A stretch of 64,000 bases of DNA from CAZGUH01 sp964529005 (GTDB lineage Bacteria > Actinomycetota > Acidimicrobiia > Acidimicrobiales > Ilumatobacteraceae), in assembly GCA_964529005.1 (NCBI GenBank), contig CAZGUH010000018.1, positions 1 to 64,000 on the forward strand. Direction: 5' to 3'. Every line of letters starts with the position of its first letter. The first letter of the stretch is position 1. A model generated the notes under the pieces. It saw only the letters and a list, made by a program, of their open reading frames with translations, did no database searches and had not been told where the DNA came from. The translations under genes and the position numbers were made by a program. Shown here piece after piece: positions 60,139 to 64,000 of the stretch.

Positions 60139-61059
60139 TCACGGATAGGCCAGGGCGAGACCGGGGCGCGGCCACGTGCAGCGCACGAGCCGGCCGCTCT
60201 CCGACAGCGTCAGGTACGCCGTCGTGAGGTCCTCGCCGCCGAAGCAGAGGTTCGTGACCATCGGGTCGGCCAGGTCGCCCGGCAGCACGTATTGCTCGTA
60301 GCTCGAGCCGTCCGGCGCGGCCACGGTCACGCACCCCGAGATCAGCGTGCCGACGCAGACGTTCCCTGCGCCGTCGACGGCGAGCGAGTCGAACATCTGC
60401 ACGCCCGGCAGGCCGCACACGAGCGAGTCCGGGTCGTGCTGGCGCGTGTGCTCGACAACGCCGGGCGACGTCACGGCGCGACGGTAGAGCCGTCCGGTGA
60501 GCGTCTCCGCGTAATAGAGCGTGCGCTCGTCCGGCGACAGGCCGATGCCGTTGGGCGCGTCGACGCGCTCGAAGACCTCGACGATCCGGCTGCCGTCGGC
60601 GGCCGCGTAGAAGATTCGCCCGTGATCCCGATCGTGGTCGCGCATCTTGCCCAGGTCGGTGAACCAGAAGCCTCCGGTGCTGTCGAAGACGAGATCGTTG
60701 GGCGCGGACAGCGGCCGGCCGTCGCAGCTGTCGTAGAGCACCTCGACCCGGCCGGTGTCGAGGTCGACGCGCTCGATCCGCGCGCCGTCGAAGTCGGGCC
60801 AGCGGCCGCCGTTGTTGCAGATGTAGACAGCGCCATCGGGTCCGATCGCGGCGCCGTTCGGGCCGCCGCCGCAGTGCGCGACGACCTCGACCGAGCCGTC
60901 GATGTCGACGCGGGTGAGCGTCTTGCGCAGCATCTCGACGAGCAGCACGCTGCCGTCGGGCATCCAGATCGGCCCCTCGGGGAAGACGAGGCCGTCGGCG
61001 ACGAGCGTCGCGTCCTCCAGCACGATGCGTGCCGGCGCTGCCTGTGCGATGTCGGTCAT
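60139..61059 (-). CDS. SMP-30/gluconolactonase/LRE family protein
   Basis: A 306-residue six-bladed beta-propeller lactonase candidate. The metal ligands of the family are visible: Glu in FPEGPIW, Asn in APNDLVFD and Asp in MFDSLAVDGAGN; GIGLSPDERTLYYAET is also characteristic. It hydrolyses lactones with a divalent cation. Its ATG overlaps the stop of the SnoaL-like gene (61056-61059), so the two act together. It ends 50 bases from the convergent double CaiB gene. Confidence 0.9.
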   Translation of the reverse strand: MTDIAQAAPARIVLEDATLVADGLVFPEGPIWMPDGSVLLVEMLRKTLTRVDIDGSVEVVAHCGGGPNGAAIGPDGAVYICNNGGRWPDFDGARIERVDLDTGRVEVLYDSCDGRPLSAPNDLVFDSTGGFWFTDLGKMRDHDRDHGRIFYAAADGSRIVEVFERVDAPNGIGLSPDERTLYYAETLTGRLYRRAVTSPGVVEHTRQHDPDSLVCGLPGVQMFDSLAVDGAGNVCVGTLISGCVTVAAPDGSSYEQYVLPGDLADPMVTNLCFGGEDLTTAYLTLSESGRLVRCTWPRPGLALAYP

Positions 61060-61604
61060 GAGCGCACCTCCGCTGTCGTCGTCGTTCCCAACACTGCCCT
61101 GCGCCACCACCCGTCCGCGGCCGGGCGTCGGCCGCCGTGGGGCGCGACGTCCTGCCAGATCACGCGCGGATTGCCCGACCACCACAGGCGCGTGGCGTGG
61201 CGGCGCACGATCAGCCAGCGCCCGTGCTCCTTGCGGAGCTCGTCGTCGTTCCAACCTGCGCTGAGGAAGAAGCTGTCCGGGGCGAGTTCGTTGCGCACGT
61301 GCTGCGCGACGTAGTACGTCCGCGCCGCCGCCATGTCGCCGTCGACGCGGACCGTCGTGTTGAGCATGCAGTGCTGGGTCGCGTCGAGCTTGGGCAGCAC
61401 GTCGGCGCACACCGCTCGGTACGCGTCGCGCCCGTCGTGGCGCCGGCCGGCGACCTCGATGTGCGCGCCGGCGTGGAAGATCTCGTCGAACAGGTCGAGG
61501 TCGATCGTGTCGATCGCGACCGCGTACCGGTGCAGGAGCTGCTCGATGTCGTGAACGTCGATCAGCTCGCCGAGCCGATCGGACGCCGCCGTGGTGGGAC
61601 TCAT
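61056..61604 (-). CDS. SnoaL-like / NTF2-like protein
   Basis: A 182-residue protein with a SnoaL_4-like domain: HDIEQLLHRYAVAIDTIDLDLF (split around the helix), FHAGAHIEVAG, AQHCMLNTTVRVDGD and LIVRRH. Such proteins accompany ring-hydroxylating dioxygenases or act as isomerases and hydratases. A C-terminal tail of about 30 residues is Trp-rich and unusual. GGGGGAAG precedes the ATG at 61604. It is the first gene of a two-gene operon with the lactonase. Confidence 0.82.
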   Translation of the reverse strand: MSPTTAASDRLGELIDVHDIEQLLHRYAVAIDTIDLDLFDEIFHAGAHIEVAGRRHDGRDAYRAVCADVLPKLDATQHCMLNTTVRVDGDMAAARTYYVAQHVRNELAPDSFFLSAGWNDDELRKEHGRWLIVRRHATRLWWSGNPRVIWQDVAPHGGRRPAADGWWRRAVLGTTTTAEVRS

Positions 61605-61702
61605 GGGCTTCCCCCTGTGGAACTCCCGCGTGGAGTGCTGCGGCCGCAACGAACGGCTCCGCTGAGCAAGGGGTGCGGGCCGCCGTCGAGACGCGCCGTC
61701 GA

Positions 61703-61731
61703 GGATGCCCGAACGAGCGCTTGCTGTCAAA
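61703..61731 (-). promoter_or_regulatory. Promoter with KstR2-like operator for SnoaL/SMP-30
   Basis: On the minus strand TTGACA (61726-61731), a 17-base spacer and CATCCT (61703-61708) make a promoter with a consensus -35. AACGAGCGCTTGCT (61713-61726), one mismatch from ANCAAGNNCTTGNT, fills the spacer. The leader to the ATG at 61604 is about 95 bases. Confidence 0.62.
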
Positions 61732-61746
61732 CGCGTCCATCTGCTC

Positions 61747-61775
61747 TTGACCGTGCGCGAACGCGTGGCGACAAT
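61747..61775 (+). promoter_or_regulatory. Promoter of a probable leaderless dehydrogenase transcript
   Basis: TTGACC (61747-61752), a 17-base spacer and GACAAT (61770-61775) form a good promoter. The GTG at 61784 lies eight bases after the -10, so transcription probably starts at or next to the start codon. No operator overlaps it; the nearest palindrome is 20 bases upstream of the -35. Confidence 0.55.
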
Positions 61776-61783
61776 GCCGCCCT

Positions 61784-62899
61784 GTGTCAGCACGCACCGC
61801 AGAAGCTCTCGTGCTCACAGGCGAACGCACGCTCGAGCGGAGGACGTTCCCGTTGCCGGAGATCGGTGACGACGACGGAATCCTGCGCGTCGAGGCGTGC
61901 GGCCTGTGCGGCACCGACCACGAGTTCTACACCGGCGACTTCGCCGCGACGTGGCCGTACGGATTCGTGCCCGGCCACGAGACCGTCGGCGTCGTCGAGG
62001 CGCTCGGACCCGCGGCGGCCGAGCAGTGGAACGTCGCGGTCGGCGATCGCGTCGTCGTCGCCAACCGCAGGGCGTGCCGCACGTGCGACCGCTGCCGCGC
62101 CGGCATGCTCGCCGCGTGCCGCACCTACGGCACGGCGTCGGGGTCGTACGGGATGGTCACAGCGGACGTCGCGCCGTCGCTGTGGGGCGGGTACGCGACG
62201 CATCACTACCTCGCCCCCGGCAGCGTGCTGCACCCGGTTCCCGCCAACCTCGGGCCGGTGGAAGCGACGCTGTTCAATCCCTTGGGCGCCGGGATCGCGT
62301 GGGCGATCGAACTGCCCGAGACGCAGCCTGGCGACGTGGTGTGTGTGTTGGGCCCGGGCATCAGGGGCCTCGCCTGCGCCGTGGCGGCGAAGAGCGCGGG
62401 CGCCTCGTTCGTGATGGTCACCGGCCTCGGCGCTCGTGACGCGTCGCGGCTCGAGGCCGCCCGCCGCCTGGGCGTCGACCTCGCCGTCGACGTGTCCGAG
62501 CAGGATCCGGTCACGGCTCTGCGCGAGGCGACGGGTGGCTTGGCCGACGTCGTCGTCGACGTGACGGCGCGGGCGCCGCAGGCGTTCGCGCAGGCGATCG
62601 AGCTGGCCGGTCGTGGCGGGCGGGTCGTCGTCGCCGGCGCCCGCGGCGGGCGGGTGACGATCGAGTTCGAGCCCGACCTCATCGCCGCTCGCGCGTTGCG
62701 CCTCCTCGGGGCGAGCAGCGTCTCGACCTCGGCGCAGCGCCGCGCGATCGACCTCGTCGCCTCCGGGGCGTTCGATGCCAACTCGGTCACCCGGCGCACC
62801 GCCGGCTTCGACGACATCGGCGAGCTCTTGCTGCTGATGGCCGGGGAACGCGACGAGATCCCACCGATCCACGCCGTCTTCGTTCCGGACGCCGCCTGA
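61784..62899 (+). CDS. Zinc-dependent alcohol dehydrogenase (MDR) family protein
   Basis: A 371-residue medium-chain dehydrogenase. Catalytic zinc ligands: Cys in EACGLCGTDHEFY and His-Glu in VPGHETVG. The structural zinc loop is CRTCDRCRAGMLAAC, with four Cys. The Rossmann motif appears as VLGPGIRGLACA, where the usual GxGxxG is GPGIRG. It oxidises an alcohol or reduces an aldehyde with NAD(P). It is divergent from the SnoaL/SMP-30 pair and precedes a KstR2-like TetR gene by 121 bases. Confidence 0.9.
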   Translation: MSARTAEALVLTGERTLERRTFPLPEIGDDDGILRVEACGLCGTDHEFYTGDFAATWPYGFVPGHETVGVVEALGPAAAEQWNVAVGDRVVVANRRACRTCDRCRAGMLAACRTYGTASGSYGMVTADVAPSLWGGYATHHYLAPGSVLHPVPANLGPVEATLFNPLGAGIAWAIELPETQPGDVVCVLGPGIRGLACAVAAKSAGASFVMVTGLGARDASRLEAARRLGVDLAVDVSEQDPVTALREATGGLADVVVDVTARAPQAFAQAIELAGRGGRVVVAGARGGRVTIEFEPDLIAARALRLLGASSVSTSAQRRAIDLVASGAFDANSVTRRTAGFDDIGELLLLMAGERDEIPPIHAVFVPDAA

Positions 62900-62974
62900 C
62901 GCCGCCACCGGCTCAGCAGGGTCCCGGGCGTCCGCGTGGCAGCGTGGCTGGGCTCGACGAGATCCTGAACTCCG

Positions 62975-62993
62975 ACCAACCGCTTGCTACACT
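62975..62993 (+). promoter_or_regulatory. KstR2-like operator at the TetR promoter
   Basis: ACCAACCGCTTGCT (62975-62988) has one mismatch from ANCAAGNNCTTGNT and runs into a possible -10, TACACT (62988-62993); the -35 is weak. It lies about 30 bases before the ATG of the KstR2-like regulator, consistent with autoregulation. GGAGGTGAG precedes the start at 63021. Confidence 0.6.
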
Positions 62994-63020
62994 CGATGGC
63001 TGTCCCGCTCTGGAGGTGAG

Positions 63021-63719
63021 ATGACGCGACAGACCACCGCAAGCGCCCGCAAGCGTTCGAACGGCGGTGGTTCGCGTGCCACATCCGGCAAGGGCGTGGC
63101 GATGGACGGTCCGGACCGCCGGCGGCTGATCCTCGACCTCGCCGCGGCGCTCTTCGCTCAGCGAGGAGTGGCCGCGACCACGGTTCGCGACATCGGCGAC
63201 GCGGCAGGGATCCTGTCGGGCAGCCTGTACCACCACTTCGCCTCGAAGGAGGCGATGGTCGAGGAGATCATGCTCGACTTCCTCGACTGGCTGGTCGCCC
63301 GCTACGAGGCCGTAGACAACCCGGCGGCGAGCCCGAGCGCTCGTTTCACCCGGCTGGTCGAGGTGTCGTTCGAGGCCATCGACCAGTACCCGAACGCGTG
63401 CGCCATGTACCAGAACGAGATCCGCCTGCTCGAGACGTTGCCGCAGGCGGCGGTGCTGCGCGCCAAGTCGCGGCGCCTCCAGCGCTACTGGACCGATGTC
63501 ATCGACGCCGGCATGGGTTCGGGTGAGTTCCGCGCCGACATCAACCCGCTCAGCCTCTACCGGTTCGTCCGCGACGCCCTGTGGTTCACCGTTCGCTGGC
63601 CACGGCACGACACGTCCGCCGCCGAGCTGTCGCGCGACTTCGTCACCATCTTCCTGCATGGAGCCGGCCGCATGGCGGAAGGCGGCGATCAGCCGGCGCC
63701 CTCCGGCATGCCGGCCTGA
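63021..63719 (+). CDS. TetR family transcriptional regulator, KstR2-like
   Basis: A 232-residue TetR protein. After about 35 basic N-terminal residues comes the HTH: LAAALFAQRGVAATTVRDIGDAAG then ILSGSLYHHFASKEAMVEEI. To my recollection this matches mycobacterial KstR2 almost residue for residue through the recognition helix; DFLDWLVARY and YRFVRDALWFTVRW are also shared. KstR2 represses cholesterol-ring degradation genes and is released by a CoA ester. Here it has its own operator-like site and is the best candidate for controlling the dispersed palindromes. Its last 31 bases overlap the convergent SnoaL-like gene. Confidence 0.9.
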   Translation: MTRQTTASARKRSNGGGSRATSGKGVAMDGPDRRRLILDLAAALFAQRGVAATTVRDIGDAAGILSGSLYHHFASKEAMVEEIMLDFLDWLVARYEAVDNPAASPSARFTRLVEVSFEAIDQYPNACAMYQNEIRLLETLPQAAVLRAKSRRLQRYWTDVIDAGMGSGEFRADINPLSLYRFVRDALWFTVRWPRHDTSAAELSRDFVTIFLHGAGRMAEGGDQPAPSGMPA

Positions 63720-64000
63720 ACGCTGCCCGGCGTGCCGCTGGCGCGCCGGTACACCTCGTCGCTGCGGTCGCGGCGACCACGCAGGACGTTCTCGGCGATC
63801 GGGACCCAGTTGGCGCGGTCGCTGACCTCGAGCCATTCCGCGACCGCGACGCGGTCGGCGATGCGCCACTCTCCGGCGTGCGGGCCCTCGTGCCGGCGCT
63901 CGAACCTGTCGAGGTACCGGCAGCCGATCGTCAGGTTGTCGGACGGCTTCGGACTGCTGCTGCGATGGAACGCGATCGCGTACGACTCGACCTGCGCCGT
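63689..64000 (-). CDS. SnoaL-like protein, C-terminal part (runs off the window)
   Basis: The minus-strand frame is open from the window edge to a stop at 63689-63691 and encodes 103 residues: QVESYAIAFHRSS, LTIGCRYLDRFERR and EWRIADRVAVAEWLEV. This is the usual C-terminal half of a SnoaL_4/NTF2-like domain. The start lies beyond 64000. Its end overlaps the convergent KstR2-like gene by 31 bases. Confidence 0.75.
   Translation of the reverse strand, partial: TAQVESYAIAFHRSSSPKPSDNLTIGCRYLDRFERRHEGPHAGEWRIADRVAVAEWLEVSDRANWVPIAENVLRGRRDRSDEVYRRASGTPGSVQAGMPEGAG

Noticed and set aside
63021..63719. Assigning the whole window to steroid ring degradation because of KstR2-like regulators
   Set aside because: No recognisable ring-cleavage genes are present, and TetR helices of this type can be reused for other CoA-ester pathways; only the similarity is claimed.

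Overview
This 64 kb window is GC-rich, gene-dense bacterial chromosome. The GC content, several F420-type luciferase-like oxidoreductases, KstR2-like TetR regulators, apparently leaderless promoters and acidic Asp-rich lipoprotein linkers suggest an Actinomycetota genome, perhaps an Acidimicrobiia-like environmental lineage (inference). Two runs of exactly 100 N are each flanked by a perfect 55-base duplication, so this is a draft scaffold. No rRNA, tRNA, CRISPR array, IS element or phage gene was recognised, and no gene-free stretch exceeds about 255 bases.

Layout. (A) 1-7.5 kb: end of an amidohydrolase, an unknown 'DPHYHY' protein, an SDR, an SsuB/SsuC-type ABC ATPase and permease, a DUF35 + thiolase-like pair, then on the minus strand a CaiB CoA-transferase and an SsuA-like lipoprotein. 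(B) 7.5-14.1 kb: SnoaL-like and DUF2889 proteins, a second thiolase-like + DUF35 pair, a MaoC pair, a TetR, an LLM oxidoreductase and an SDR. (C) 14.2-20.7 kb: a complete Opp/Dpp importer ending in a coupled SDR. (D) 20.7-23.3 kb: VOC protein, thioesterase, CaiB. (E) 23.5-34.2 kb: a Liv-type importer wrapped around a hydantoinase/acetone-carboxylase-like HyuA and a HyuB with a fused zinc-ribbon tail, then an SDR and a VOC protein. (F) 34.3-45.0 kb: amidohydrolase, NDP-forming acyl-CoA ligase, LLM enzyme, TetR; then a divergent HyuA/HyuB pair, a ketopantoate-reductase-like gene and a KstR2-like TetR. (G) 45-54.7 kb: a ten-gene minus-strand operon (SsuA-like lipoprotein, ATPase, two permeases, crotonase, two CaiBs, DPHYHY paralogue, VOC, 2-hydroxyacid dehydrogenase), preceded by a CMD protein. 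(H) 54.7-64 kb: three SDRs, a 17-codon ORF coupled to a double-domain CaiB, SnoaL + SMP-30 genes, a zinc alcohol dehydrogenase, the second KstR2-like TetR and a truncated SnoaL-like gene.

How it fits together (inference). The window reads as a catabolic island: at least four high-affinity importers supply organic substrates; CaiB transferases and an acyl-CoA ligase make CoA thioesters; SDRs, LLM enzymes, MaoC hydratases, a crotonase and thiolase-like/DUF35 aldolase candidates process them; HyuA/HyuB proteins suggest ATP-driven hydrolysis or carboxylation. The substrates cannot be read from sequence.

The most striking non-coding signal is a palindrome close to ANCAAGCGCTTGNT. It recurs at about fourteen intergenic sites, mostly overlapping recognisable -35/-10 promoters. 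It matches the KstR2 operator known from mycobacteria, and two TetR proteins here carry a KstR2-like DNA-binding helix, which suggests a locally dense regulon. Overlapping stop/start codons (ATGA or GTGA) link most genes within operons.
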